DNA of 64,000 nt, taken from positions 97,105,882-97,169,881 of the forward strand of contig CAXKWD010000005.1 of assembly GCA_964059195.1 (NCBI GenBank). The letters run 5' to 3'. The translations under genes were made by a program, and so were the position numbers. The stretch is from Ectobius pallidus. Its lineage: Eukaryota > Arthropoda > Insecta > Blattodea > Ectobiidae. Below are positions 44,581 to 56,858 of the stretch, piece after piece. The notes beneath the pieces are model-generated. The model was given only the letters and a program-made list of their open reading frames with translations, was not told the DNA's origin and ran no database searches. Each line of letters begins with the position of its first letter. Position 1 is the first letter of the stretch.

Positions 44581-44979
44581 AAATAAAAAGCTGCAACTTA
44601 ACTGAGGGATGAAACACGTTTTATTGCTTAAAAGAGAAAGTTAAGGAATGCCACTTCCTCAAACTGGTCATTATGTGAACAGGGAACACTCTCAATACAT
44701 CACAATGCAATAGTTCAGTTAGAAACGAAGCCCTTAAAAACAAAATTTTGAATGACGTACAATTCTTGGAAATAAAGCCGTGTATCAGTATTAATCGGTG
44801 TATTAATAACATTACCCGATTGATAACATTATCCGCGATTACATTAAGCGGCGATCACTGTATTGACAACAGTGAACAGTAGGCAGTTATTTAAAAAGTA
44901 ATTTTTAATAGAGTATTAATTAGATTAATTGCATAGGCTATTATTAGTTTAGGTATTTTATCTTATTTTAATAAAATAA
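44581..44979. other. Non-coding stretch
   Basis: No gene recognised; ATTAATC/GATTAAT words near 44780-44930. Confidence 0.3.
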
Positions 44980-45128
44980 ATATTTTTTGCTAGTTTTAGT
45001 TTTTAACGTCTAATTTAGCAATTTTTAGGTTTTATAAGATTGGACTACATGACTGGATAATTTTGTTAAAATGTCGTAGCTAGTTTGCAAGTAACAAAAT
45101 AGTTTAAAACCTAAGAATCCGGGCCCTA
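44980..45128. mobile_element. Right-end fragment of the TAGGGCCC hAT-like family
   Basis: Shares AGTTTTTAACRTCTWATTTA, TTTTTAGGTTTTATAA and the end TAAAACCTAAGAATCCGGGC followed by CCTA with 33415-33588. No matching left end was found. Confidence 0.55.
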
Positions 45129-46974
45129 GTTTTAACATTCAGGAAGGACTTCGCTTCAACATATAGAAGACAAGAAGTTAAGTTTATGTTAACTTCAAAA
45201 TGTATAGGTGAGATCGTGCAGGAACCCGCAATATGTGTTGTAATTCAAAGAGAGTACAGAGTTTTCTCATGGACATACTTATCATCACATCTCTGCGGAA
45301 CAGAGTACTTAAACTACTTCCGCCAGGAAGTTGCATGGGAGATGTGTACAAATGAAATTGTGTATGGTTGTGAGGTAAAGAACCTCTGCCCATGCATCGT
45401 ATTTTGCAGTGTAATAAATTAAACATCACAATATTTGTAATAAAAAAATGTGTCATTCATTAAAGGGACCAAGGCCTTCTATATGGTATGCACATCCTCT
45501 TATGATTGAGCTATCCAGAGTTCTACATATCTCAGTATAGACAATCATAAAGTTTGAGAAAAGGAATTTAACTAAAATTATACGAGTAATATCGTTGTTA
45601 AAAATTTCGGCTACACCAAGCCATTTCATGTGTTAATGGCAAGTTATTTTTCTTCACCAAAGATTTTAGTTCCTTCCTAAAAAATGCTGCAATTTTTTAT
45701 GCCCGAACAAATTCACATTATCAGCTATTTTAATACAGTGAACCTGGAGTGTAAAGACAAGCTTTCTAACTGATAGACGACGGTGATACTGGGTGCATTT
45801 TATGACTGAGTAATTTAAATTTTATATTTAAAGCGTAGGTTCCTTACGACCAACTTTTTAACGCATGGCATGGTCCTGGGACGCTTTCGAAGACAAAAGT
45901 TCATAATTTCGTTATAGTGTTGTACTCTGATTCAGCATAGCCTGTTATATCTGCCTTGATATGCCATATCTTACTGTATATCGTAGTTAAGTTGCCTCTT
46001 TAAAACCTACTGGAAGTTATCTCTTATCTGTTTATTTATTGCAGTTTACCCCTATAAAAGTTGCAAGAAGTATGTAGGCTATGTCATGTCTAGGGCAAGG
46101 CATTTCATGATTTTGCACCTTTTTTATATGAAAGTTAAAAGATAACTCGAATGTATAGAAATGTGTATCATGAAATAATTGATTAAATAAGGGAAATTTG
46201 TTTTTGCATTTTTTTTGCTTTATTTTGCATGTTTTGTCATTTTCAAGAGATAGGTCATTTTTGGCAATGTTTATGTCTTTTCGGAATTTTTAGGCCATTC
46301 TTGGGATTTTTAGGTCTTTTTCGGCATCTTAGGTCATATTTCAGTGGAGGTAGAGAGGAGCTTTTCCATGTACAAATCGTTACTTTCAGACAAGACACAA
46401 TCATTTTTATTTGAGAATCCCCACCAAGTGTTCATAGTTCATTTTAATTCAGGTTTATTGTAAACACCGTAGCAGTTTGTCTTACAGCAGTAAAGAATTA
46501 TTAGCTTCTTTGTTTTTAAATGGCATATATTTGCTAGGGGCAATTTGATGTGCATGACAGTGCCATCCGCAGACTTTCTTGTGTGAAGCTGCTGCGTCTG
46601 TCACTGAAGAATGATTTGTGTTGTGAAAATGTACTTCCCACGTCGCAGGACATTACAGGCGCACGTGAAAAGCTACAAAATTGCTTCTTCGTTGAATTCC
46701 TTTTCTGTGTCTGTTTCTTCTCCAGGAAGCTTTATAGAAATCTGTCCGAGTGTTCTACAATCTGGATTTTTCAGTAAGTGTATTAACCGATAAAAGAAAG
46801 AAGCCGGTGATAATGACGTCTAGGAATGAAATAAGCATTTTCTGGGACAGTTTTGAGTAAAATTTGCTATTTTATTTCAAAGTCGTAAAATAAGTAAGCA
46901 AAATCGTTTATCTCTCACAAGGGAAGTATGCACCCTTTCCATTTCAAACCTTTACAAGACATCCACAGAATACA
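45129..46974. other. Mostly non-coding, with one possible hAT end
   Basis: TAGGGCAAGGCATTTCATGA at 46091 resembles a hAT end of the same kind as TAGGGCAAGGAAAAATAGTG read on the minus strand at about 55871. The region 46190-46340 repeats TTTTTAGGTC/TTTTCGGCAT words often found inside these elements. Two short plus-strand frames near 46229 and 46550 are not supported. Confidence 0.35.
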
Positions 46975-47225
46975 GTAAATGACAGGACTCGCATATGTGC
47001 TGAATATTACGTTTCGCAATCGTCAGAAACACATTGTATGAGTTCTCTTACATTAATAACGCCTGATACATATGAAGCCCATCCATCACAAATGCTTAAC
47101 ATAACTCATATCTGCTTGTTGCGGTTAAAACTCGAGAAAAGTTGCCAATGTGTGAACTACAACGTATTGTCCAAACGCAGAGTTAAAAACATTAACAAAG
47201 CGCATTGGTTCGAACTTTACAGAAA
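46975..47225. repeat. Dispersed repeat, related to 58205-58535
   Basis: Ordered shared blocks: CGCATATGTGCTGAATATTA, GAGTTCTCTTACATTAATAA, ACAAATGCTT, ATCTGCTTGTT, AAGTTGCCAATGTGTGAACT and ATTGGTTCGAACTTTAC. The copy at 58205 has about 60 extra bases. No coding. Confidence 0.55.
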
Positions 47226-47480
47226 TTGAAATATGAAGTGAGAAAGATGTATTGGCCATGCTTAATGTAAAGAAAGTTACGTGAGTGCATTAATCAGATT
47301 TTATTTGAGTTATGTATCTTTCGGGGATGCGATGTGATGTAATAACTTTATCTTATTTTTACAACCAATTTACATGAAGAGAATGCTTTACATAATAAGA
47401 GCTAAATTTTATTTGGGCAGAGGAAGTTATGCGAGTTCCACATCAGATTTTTATTGTAAACTACATATGCCCCTTCCTAA
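47226..47480. repeat. Dispersed repeat, related to 7021-7260
   Basis: Shared ordered blocks as described for 7021-7420. It directly follows the repeat at 46975, so the two may be one larger family. Confidence 0.5.
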
Positions 47481-48010
47481 TGTAGGTAGTCTCAAATACA
47501 AACTTTACAGTCAGATGGGTGGCCTAATTAGCCCGATGCAGGCGAAAGTCACAGATCCAATGTTCCAATGCTTTACCTAATTACCTTCTTGAAAGGTATA
47601 TGACATGCTGGAAGAGCTGCTTTCAGTACTGATAGACGTTCTCCTGAATAATATGTTACAGTGCCATTCAGCGAACACGTCGTTGGCAAGCAGGTATTTG
47701 TTATCTTGGGAGGGGGTCCTAAACTGATTGACCATAAATTACTGACATCTTCCCTTCCTGATTGACACAAAACTTTGATCTTTTTGTTTTCTAAAAATCT
47801 CCTCTTTGGGGGGTCCGAATTCCCAGAACCCCCCTTAAATACGTCCTTCATCGTTAGGACCATTTTTTAAAGTATTGACCAGTATTGTCCAGTAAATAAA
47901 TTTTGTAGATTCTCAACTCTTTCACTGCACACAAGATGCAGGATACTTCAAAATGTCTTTAAGATCCGATGATATTGTCATACGATATTCTTGTCCACAT
48001 TACGTCTGGT
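47481..48010. other. Non-coding stretch
   Basis: The GGGGGG/CCCCCC words near 47800-47840 resemble those in the GC-run MITEs. No borders found. Confidence 0.3.
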
Positions 48011-48655
48011 TATTAAGTACCAGAATGGTACTTTATAAGATTGTGTGGGAGACGGGAAAATGTCTGTCTGTCCGTCCGTCCGAGTGTCTGTACGAGCGAT
48101 AATTCAAATAGGCTATGCTTTATCGGATTTTCATGAAACTTGGTAGAAGCACTTATAATGTTCATGGGAAAAAGCCTATTGATATTGACCAAATCGGTTG
48201 ACCGGTACCGGAGTAAAGCCCAATTTAGTGCCTATTTTATGGTAATATATTAGAAACAATTTATCAATTGGAAATTAGTTATCATGATAACATATTGTTT
48301 TACACTGCTCATATACGGCTTTGGAAGTTGGATTACAGGTAGCTTTGACAAATAACACTGTTCAAATCCCGTAGTCGGCCAATTTGACATTTTATTTTTT
48401 ATGTGTGTGGTCGATTGTCAAGATATCAGAAATCTGTATAGTTCTGCTGATTTTGGACGATGTTAATCTGATTAAAAACAAAAAACAAGACCTTTTTTCT
48501 TCCATAAGTCCTGCTTTAATGTATCAATCTGGAGCTTAACTTGGAAATCGATAAAAAAAAATATACTTAATTTTCTGAATATCATAATTGCAATTATAAC
48601 AGATTAAACAAAAGAATTCTGGCACTTTGTTACATCAGTTTACCTGATTTTATTA
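48011..48655. repeat. Dispersed element, AAGTGCCAG family, copy 2
   Basis: Begins TTATTAAGTACCAGAATGG and has CTGGCACTTTGTTACATCAG near its end. It holds one internal unit instead of three, and lacks the long T run of copy 1. Otherwise collinear with 4816-5930. Confidence 0.6.
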
Positions 48656-49650
48656 TGAAAGTGACCGTACGAAATGCTTTCAAAAGTTGCTATAGGCCTA
48701 AGTGCCAGAGAGTTAAAGCTAAGGAAGAGTTCCTTCTGTAATATGATATTATAGTTGGAAATATCTATAGTGTGCAAGCAGCTGTGTAAAAGTGTGTCTT
48801 GTAGAAGATGGCTATAAATTTATCACATGGTGAGATGCGGTATAGCGGAGCGAAAGCGTTACGTGCAGTCGAGACAGGACGTCTCCGCAAGTTGCTGCTG
48901 ATGCACCGGGCTTTCCTCAACCTTGCTATCGACCGTCAGTGCGTTAGCTACTGAAAATCACGTCTCTCTGGAGGTAGTGTTGCTATTATTAAAGTTGGCA
49001 TCCAAGCAAGGCACAAGAATCTCTTTCGTTTCTTGTTTTAACTTTACATTTTCTACTCCATATAGCTAAATATTTTCTTTTTCTAAGGAAAAAGGTAGGC
49101 TAAATGGTCAGTTGTGATCATACTTTTAGTAAAGTAATGCACGATTTACTAACTTCTACAATGCTGTTCTAATTTCTAATCATTTGAACAAAATGTTTTT
49201 CTTGCATGCACCTGTTAAATGTATTTAATTATTTTATTCTCTAAAGCTGTAATAAAACTGCTCCCAGTTTTTGGAGATGGGTGAAATTCAGCCCAAATTG
49301 ATAAAAATGACATTTTTATTTTGTAAAATATTTAATCGTATAAGTTACTCTAATTAACATGTTCATAAATTGTTAAATCTCTTCGGCGCTTGTAAGTGCC
49401 GTAAATTATGTCATATATAAAAGGCTGCAGTTTATAAATACATTCTCATCCTTGCTTTTTATTCTCTAGAAAATTGCATTTTCCACTATAAATCTACATA
49501 TGATTTTACTAAACATAAGGTAAAGTCACAACAAAAGTAAGAATCAGCTTGAAATTTTTTTTTGTCATAACCGGGATTTGAACTCGGATCCTCGGATATC
49601 CCAGACATGGATTTAATGTCTATTTCCTTTCCTTCCACTTAATTAATAGT
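48656..49650. other. Non-coding stretch with one CpG-richer patch
   Basis: 48825-48980 is richer in CpG (GCGGTATAGCGGAGCGAAAG) than its neighbours, but has no long frame or recognised motif. The rest is AT-rich. Confidence 0.3.
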
Positions 49651-49654
49651 ATAA

Positions 49655-49950
49655 GGTAAAGTGATCCCGATTCAGGCCATGGAGGCCCAGAGTGTTCCAG
49701 GAGGTTGAGGCTCCCAGATTTTAGACATTCGGCACGCGAAAGTGGTAAGGATGTCAGCCTTACGCACCGGTCGCCTTTACCCCCTTTACTGCTGGTATTC
49801 ATTTCTGTTAGAGGCTGAGTCGACCCCAGGGCCATAGTGCCACAGAAGGATTAGGCCAATTGAAAAACTCCAACGAACTCATCGGGAATCGGACCTGCGA
49901 CCTTCCGGTTTGTAGCGCAGCGCCTCAACCACTACGCTACGGCGTATCCC
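49655..49950 (-). repeat. tRNA-derived SINE, family B, minus strand
   Basis: Reverse complement of the family at 41181 and 42656, with the same A-box TAGCGTAGTGG. The B-box is altered to GGTCCGATTCC. Body slightly diverged and lacking a few bases. No clean target duplication, so likely older. Confidence 0.8.
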
Positions 49951-50378
49951 ATCACTAAATATGGAGTATTTATATTATTAAACCATTATTGTGTACTATG
50001 TAAAAAATTAGGTGGATGACATGTGTTCGGAAAGCAATTTGGTTAAATTGCATGCTTACTTTTAACTCTACATAGTCGACATGTTTCTGCTTCCTCAAAT
50101 TTTAAGCTGTAATGCTGAAAATAGGTATACTGTAAGTTATAAATAAATCTAATTTACATTATTGTTAATATTCTTTGAAGCATTATCATTGTTTCTATCC
50201 ATTTTTATGAAGAAGCAATTACTTTCTAATTAAATTCTTAATGGCATTTATTGATGCATTGAATTACACTGTTTATATACAAATGCACCGCTTTTCGGAA
50301 AATTACTTTTACACTAACAAATATTTCCGTCCAATCAAGTGGGGCACCTTTTACTTAATGGGCGAAAAATTAGAATAG
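49951..50378. other. Non-coding stretch
   Basis: AT-rich; no features recognised. Confidence 0.35.
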
Positions 50379-50386
50379 TTTATTAC

Positions 50387-50993
50387 TAGGGCCCGGAAAT
50401 TTATTATTTTTAATTTTTTTAAAATATAACACGCTAACGTGCTAGTGTTAAAGTGTGTACAAAACATGAAAGAAATAGGCCTAACAGAAAATTGAGGCTT
50501 TAATTTTGCATATTGTTTCATATTTTGTTCGCTTTGCTATAATGCATCATATTTATTTGGTTTAAAATATTTGTGCATATTTTATTAATTTGTCACATAT
50601 TTAATAACGGCATATTTCTAACAGATTTTTAAATGTTGTGCCTATCTGTGAACATGTTTTGAGAAACGACTGTTCAATAATTGACAGTGCATAGCTTAAT
50701 GTTTTCGGAACTGATTGTACAGTATAAAAGTGACATTTTACTTCGTTGGCTTTAAATGTACTAAAATATTTTGCATGGACCTTGCTTTTTAAAGTTTTGT
50801 AATTGTAATTTGTACAACTTCTATTACTTTTGTGTAATTTGTAATGTAATTCAGATAACAAGAAAACGTAAAGTATTAAAATTACTTAAATGATAGAGCA
50901 TACTTGATTGGTACTGGAGCATATTTTACAAATTTTAGAGCATATTTGCATGCATATTTCGTCTTCTGAAAGAGCTTCAGCTTCCGGGCCTTA
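50387..50993. mobile_element. hAT-type MITE, first of an adjacent pair
   Basis: Ends TAGGGCCCGGAA and, inverted, TAAGGCCCGGAA. Flanked by TTTATTAC at 50379-50386 and 50994-51001. The interior contains many GCATATTT/ATATTTG words, especially near the right end. Non-coding, 607 bp. Confidence 0.8.
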
Positions 50994-51001
50994 TTTATTA
51001 C

Positions 51002-51473
51002 TAGGGGGCGGATTTCTATGACATGTCATATTTTTCCCCATTGCATTATTTCAGGTTTCCAACTAAGTTAAACCCGATTCCAAGCATCCTGGTGAAAATG
51101 GAACGGCTTTTATTGTGCATATAACTGCATATTTAGGAAATTTTCAACTATTGTAGCATATTTATATGAATATGCATATTTAGGTCATATTTTGGCATAT
51201 TTGTGTGCATATTAAAGAAATTTTGAAGTTTCATATCATATTTTGTAAATTTTGCATTACAGTGATACCTTTTGAGAATTTACAGATATTTTTAATAATT
51301 AACACTAAATTTTAATTAAATGTATTGTAATGAAACTTAAAAAAAATATACCGGTACACAATGTGTAAGTGGTAAAGTCATATTTTAAATTTTATTGGTC
51401 ATATTTTAATGTTTTTTAGGTTATAAATGCATGCATATTTCCTATTTTTTAGGACATAGAAATCCGCCCCCTA
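51002..51473. mobile_element. hAT-type MITE, second of an adjacent pair
   Basis: Ends TAGGGGGCGGATTTCTATG and its exact mirror. Flanked by TTTATTAC at 50994-51001 and 51474-51481, so it shares one duplication copy with its neighbour. The interior is full of GCATATTT and CATATTT words. Non-coding, 472 bp. Confidence 0.85.
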
Positions 51474-51481
51474 TTTATTAC

Positions 51482-52373
51482 CTAGGGTGCAAAAACCACT
51501 TAGTGCGATTCCAAGCTGATGTGTGAATATTATCTGAAGCCGAAACGAGTTTAACAGCTTAAAAGCCTAGCTCTTTCTTCAGGTTATAGGTACCATCATA
51601 TTTCAAGCCTATGTCGTAATTCACACCCGTCCTCTGTTTCTTTGGAGTTCTCTTTGGTTTATCTTTTTCCATTCACTTTTCATTTTTGTCTTACCTTCCC
51701 TCTCTGGCCAATGCTCACAGGAGATTTCATTAAGACATTTCGATATTAATAGGGGAGGAGCACATAACCACTATTTCATTTTGTGTTATGTTATTGGAAT
51801 TTAAACTTTCGTTCCATTATAACCACTACAGAACAAGTTTTAATCAACTATTCTGATGTAGGCCTAAGTTCCGTCTCTTTTAGAGTTTGTTTTATTAACT
51901 TAATACCCCAAAAGTTGGCCGTGATATTAATGTGCATTAATTCTTTCAAAGTGTTGTAGCGGTACGGTATTTATTTTATTTTTCATCTTAACTATAATAT
52001 TCTGGTGACCTGTATAAAACGCGATGCTTTCGAACAAGGTTGTTTATTTTCTAGTGGATATATATGTCACATGCCATAATGTTATGTCGCTTTCTCAGTG
52101 GCATGGCATCTCATTTCTGCTTACTGCAGCTTCAAAGCTCTCTTCTTCATTCAATGTGTGATTGTCTTATTACAAGGACGATTATAGGAAGTCTGTGATA
52201 TATCAGCCTCTCTTGGCAGCCACAACTTAGGTAGGCTTACGATCTGAATTCTGCATGTTTTGTCATTTGTTCATTGGCGTTGCCTCCTGTGATTTACTGA
52301 AGCTGAAGAGTTTAGCTTTGACCTAGACAACGTCTAAGCTGAATTTCCTTTCTCGGCTTGCTGCATACGATTT
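51482..52373. other. Non-coding stretch
   Basis: No gene recognised. Confidence 0.35.
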
Positions 52374-52381
52374 CTTACAAC

Positions 52382-52544
52382 CAGTGGATTTTAAACTGGG
52401 GAGGTGGTGGTGCTAATATTATAAAATACGTGCTTCTAAAAAATATTTTAAAAAATCATTTATTATAAACTGGGTGGAATTAATTTTTTAATTTTCTTTA
52501 CAACTTATTCCTATTCAATGAAGTTATTATCCTATTGCAAAATA

Positions 52545-52615
<71 letters not shown>

Positions 52616-53069
52616 CTGTTATTACTATAGTATTATAGTATTATTTTTATTATAAGGCCTATTATTGTTATTATCATTTTCTATCTCATCTATTGTTTAC
52701 GAAACATTTGATATTCCATTTTTATTACATGACAATACAAAGCCTTTCATTCTACTTTTGCAAAACACAATTATCGTACTAGTAGGCCTAATCACAATCT
52801 GCTCGCCGATGGTATTGGGTTCCATGTGTTTTTAAAGCGATTGTGCGAAGCGCTGTAACAAACTTGAGTTAAAAACTATATTCATAAATCAGGTTAATGA
52901 ACGACAGAGAATTTTACACATACTAAATTGTTTCGACTAACCTAAACTGCATTCTAGTCTCTAATTGAACTTCTTTGGAAATGAAACATTAATTTAAACA
53001 AGAATCATTCTACTCTGGGGGGGGGGGGGGGCTTTAGACCTTTTAGCACCTTCTATGGCTGCGCCACTG
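52382..53069. mobile_element. hAT-type element containing a TTA microsatellite
   Basis: Ends CAGTGGATTTTAAACTGGGG and, inverted, CAGTGGCGCAGCC. Flanks CTTACAAC (52374-52381) and CTTACAAT (53070-53077) differ at one base of eight. A run of 16 G lies just inside the right end. No coding. A further copy of GCGCCACTTCTTACAAC occurs at 53092-53108, just outside. Confidence 0.65.
52545..52617. repeat. (TTA)n microsatellite
   Basis: About 24 units with one interruption, inside the hAT-type element. Confidence 0.95.
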
Positions 53070-53108
53070 CTTACAATATAATTGTCACCGCGCCACTTCT
53101 TACAACAG

Positions 53109-53403
53109 AATTATCGCCAGATGCATAAGTATGAATTGATACTACAATGACATTGTTTTCTTTATTTATTTATTTATTTTCTCAGGTGAAGTTTAAAGGG
53201 TGGTAACAGTAGAAGTATTTTCGTGACAGTGTCATTCGCGATATAAGTAATGCATATGCTGTGCGTAGGTATTGTTTATTTGTGATCGATTTTTAAACGC
53301 TAGTTTCCACAGTAAGTAATTTATAATAATTGTGTCAGTATTTACTTACTATTAAAAACAGTACTCGAGGATGTGTATCTTCTTTTTTGCGGTTGCGACT
53401 TCC
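53109..53403. other. Non-coding stretch
   Basis: TTTA repeats near 53160; no gene recognised. Confidence 0.3.
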
Positions 53404-53410
53404 TGTTTAA

Positions 53411-54538
53411 CAGGGGTGCCCCCCCCCCAACTTCATGACTCACCCCCCCCCCCCAAAACTTCATTGCTCACCCCCCAACCTGATTGGCTGTCGACAAGGG
53501 CGCCCATATGATATTTTCTAGGGGGGCCATTTTTTTAAATTAATTTATTTTTTGTTGTTTAACTTCTTGGGCCACTTTGTAACATTATTTTAATAATATA
53601 ATAAGTGCAACAATGACGTAGCCAGAAAATAATTGCGGGGAGGGTCGAAAGTGCCGGGGGGTTTGGAATACCCTCAAAAAAGGGGGTCGGGGGTCCATCC
53701 CCAGAAAATTTTTAAAAATTGAACAATGAAAATCACATTTTACGCTATTTTAGCACAGAAAAACTAGTTAGGAAATTTGTTTACCAAACTCTAAGACATG
53801 CCAATAAATCATTACCTATGTGGGGGGTCCACCCCCGGAAAATTTTTAAATATTGAACTAATGAAAATCACATTTTACGCTATTTTAGCTCTGAAAAACT
53901 AGTTAGCAAATTTGTTTACTATACTCTAAGACATGGCAACTTAAACAAGAAATTGTTACCTAAGTTATAATACTTATTACTATTTATAAGAAAAGTTTAA
54001 TAACACATGGAACAGTGGACATAATACTACTCATTATGTTATGAGAACAAAATAACTGCTATATCATATCTGACACACCAACAAATCTTGTTTAATTAAA
54101 TATTTTTTTAAAGTACAAATATAAAATTTTAGGTTTTGACTTTTGGGGGCCAAAACCCCCTGAATCCCCCTTTCCTAATCCACTGTGGATTCTGCTTCCA
54201 TGCTGTCGATTTGGTAAAACTTCTGCAAACTTTTTATGTCTCAACTGACTTTAAAAAAGAAAAACACCTGTCTGTAATAATTATTAATATACATTTTTTC
54301 CCTTGCGCCCCCCCCGCCCCCGGGTATGGGCGCTAATTTATTGACTATTCACTTCTAAAAAATTAGAAGGGACCTTTTAAAGTTATAAAACTTTTATTTT
54401 TAACATATAAAACGCTAATTTTGCAACAATTTTCACCCCCCCCCCAGAAAATTCATAAAACAATAATATTTTGCCCCCCCCCAGAAATTTCAATGACGCA
54501 GTCTGCTTCTTAACCCCCCCCCCCTGTGGGCACCCCTG
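53411..54538. mobile_element. hAT-like element with C-run ends
   Basis: Ends CAGGGGTGCC and its mirror GGGCACCCCTG. TGTTTAA lies directly outside both ends (53404-53410 and 54539-54545), a 7-base match where 8 is expected for hAT. Runs of C follow each end. Inside, GGGCGCCCATA near 53500 and TATGGGCGC near 54325 suggest a second element nested within. No transposase. Confidence 0.6.
53689..53942. repeat. ~134-bp tandem duplication
   Basis: The unit GGGGGTCCATCCCC to CTCTAAGACATGCC (53689-53812) recurs as GGGGGGTCCACCCCC to CTCTAAGACATGGC (53823-53940), with few differences. Confidence 0.75.
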
Positions 54539-54747
54539 TGTTTAATAACATTTTGTTCAGATCGAATGACGTTTGTGCTTTTCATTGGCCTTGTTTACAT
54601 CCACGAAACTCTTGCATCTAGGCTGGCATTCAGGTCGTCTCGGATTCAAATCCCGTTGCAGGTCAATTTGACTTTTTTTCATGGTTTCCCCAGTCATGTA
54701 GACAAATGAAGGATTGGATATTTAGTTTGCGCCGCTATTTCATCATA

Positions 54748-55263
54748 CAGGGTGTTAATGAATAACACAGAAATATTTTACCTGTTTATAGAGGGGACAT
54801 AGACAAGCAGCTTTTATTAGGAAATGTTTGCTCTATGGATTCAAGTTTTCCTATTACAGCATAAATCTCCCAGAGCATGGCCGTCACTGACTTCTAGCAT
54901 TAGAAAACAAAATGCAAAACAAAGGAACTTCATTGTTAACACTGTAGTCAGTAGTTATGAATAAAAAAAAACTGTTATTGCAGTGGCGGCCAGTCATGTG
55001 ATTAGTCTAAGTTTTGCAGATTATGAAAACTCTAAATTATGATATAGCTGTGAATGAATGATTGAGAATCAGGTTTTTATCGATCACTAGGAAGGCATGA
55101 AGTCAATTTAATGAAAATTTTAACCCTATTTCGCATAATTATTGACGTATGAGCACCAAATTATAATGACTTAATGCCCTGTAGCATACATATTTTACGC
55201 CATAGAGAAAAAAAATTCTCCTAGTAAAAGTTGCTATTTCGGTGTTATTCATTAACATTCTGT
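54748..55263. mobile_element. Tc1/mariner-type MITE with TA duplication
   Basis: CAGGGTGTTAATGAATAACA is mirrored by TGTTATTCATTAACATTCTG with two mismatches over the first 20, and TA flanks both ends (54746-54747, 55264-55265). 516 bp, non-coding. The repeat itself contains a small palindrome (GTTAATGAATAAC). Confidence 0.7.
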
Positions 55264-55265
55264 AT

Positions 55266-56858
55266 ATCAAAATTATCGAAATTGAAAAATCAATTACAGT
55301 TATCAGAAGGAATTAAACATCAACAATAGAAAACATATATACATGAATTGATGTACCACAGAACCTAACATGTGATATGACCTCAGTCGTCACTGTTGAA
55401 AGCATATAAATAAAGTTGAAATGAAATAAAATTAACATGTCTTGGGATGTTCAGAACAGTGGAAATATACGGAATTCATTGAACCTACGTATGTTGTATA
55501 AATCCAGAATACCGGTATATCTTGATGCTATTTCAAGTTGGATTGGATGGTACTTTCGGTACGGCAATGACTTCCTGGTCCCAAGTTCAAAGGTGCAATG
55601 GGCATGCCAGTTCAGAAAGAATTTCTTTTTTGCTAAGGGTGTCCAAGTGGTATAAATTTACTTACTTCTTTAGTAACGAAATAAGTGTGTTTTATAATGT
55701 AAATTCATATATAATGCTCTTGTCATAAATTATTTGTGCAATTCACTACTTAAAAAAAACGAATTATAAACAATAATGGTAAATTTATTGGGCATTTTTT
55801 GGGTTATTTTTTAAAACTATTTTTAGGTTATAAATGCATTTTTTATTTTTCATTTTTTCACTATTTTTCCTTGCCCTAGTAATTATAAATTATTACGTTG
55901 CAGAATATACAGTGCTTACAGAGACCTCTGTTAGGAATCTAGGACAGGGGCCAATTAGTATTAAATAAATAAATAAATATACTATAATATAAACTAAGAC
56001 GAACAGAATTGATTTATTTTAAATACAGGTTGTTTATTATACAGTTTGATTTGCTGCTCTCAAGGCTTCATGATTGTTCTATGTTTGATATTAATCAATA
56101 CCACACCAGTGCTATAGTAAAATTCTGTATTTTAATGGCTATCATTATGATACTGCTGTGTTACACATAATAAGTTTATTATAGTAGTAAATAGTAGTAA
56201 GTAGAAATATTGCATGCTAATCCCAATATTGATATTTCTCCACAAATACATTTGTCAATATCTCATCAAGCCCCCTTTCTTCAAAATAAGAAGAAAAAAA
56301 GGTTCTATATATTAGCATTGCTAAAAAAAGACATTTCATACCAAAACAAAATGTTTACGGTGATGTGACGCAATTTTATTTTGTCTTATGCTGGTGTTTT
56401 TAAATTTTTTTTCGAGATTTTTCCGGAAGCTTTATAATTTTGTAAACTTGATGTTATAACTGCTAGTATTGAGGCTCGCAACTGTTTCTTTAAAAAAAAA
56501 TTATTTATAAATTGTTTGAACCTTCCTGACGAAGCAATTGCATTCAGCTCTGCCTTGCATGAGGGGAAGGCAGCAGAATATACTGTGTTGCTATGAGACC
56601 TTTTTACCATATTGTATATCAGTATGTGAAGCGAGAAATCACTAACATTCATTCTTAGGAAGAGAAAGTAATATGGAATGTAACATTACAATTGTTTACT
56701 TTTTCCATAGAAATATTACGATAATAATGAAGAATGAAAAATAGTATTATTTTCTTGACTGAATTGGAGTAACTTGCGATGCAACAAAAATAAATACATG
56801 GCTTTGTGATTAAAAAATGATTTGAAGGGCCTGTGTTTCCACAAAAACAAGTTTATAT
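55266..56858. other. Mostly non-coding
   Basis: A possible hAT end (minus strand TAGGGCAAGG) at about 55871 and a fragment near 56600 (TATTGTATATCAGTATGTGAAG) similar to 7014-7035. Open frames at 55437-55655 and 56386-56652 are not supported. Confidence 0.35.
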
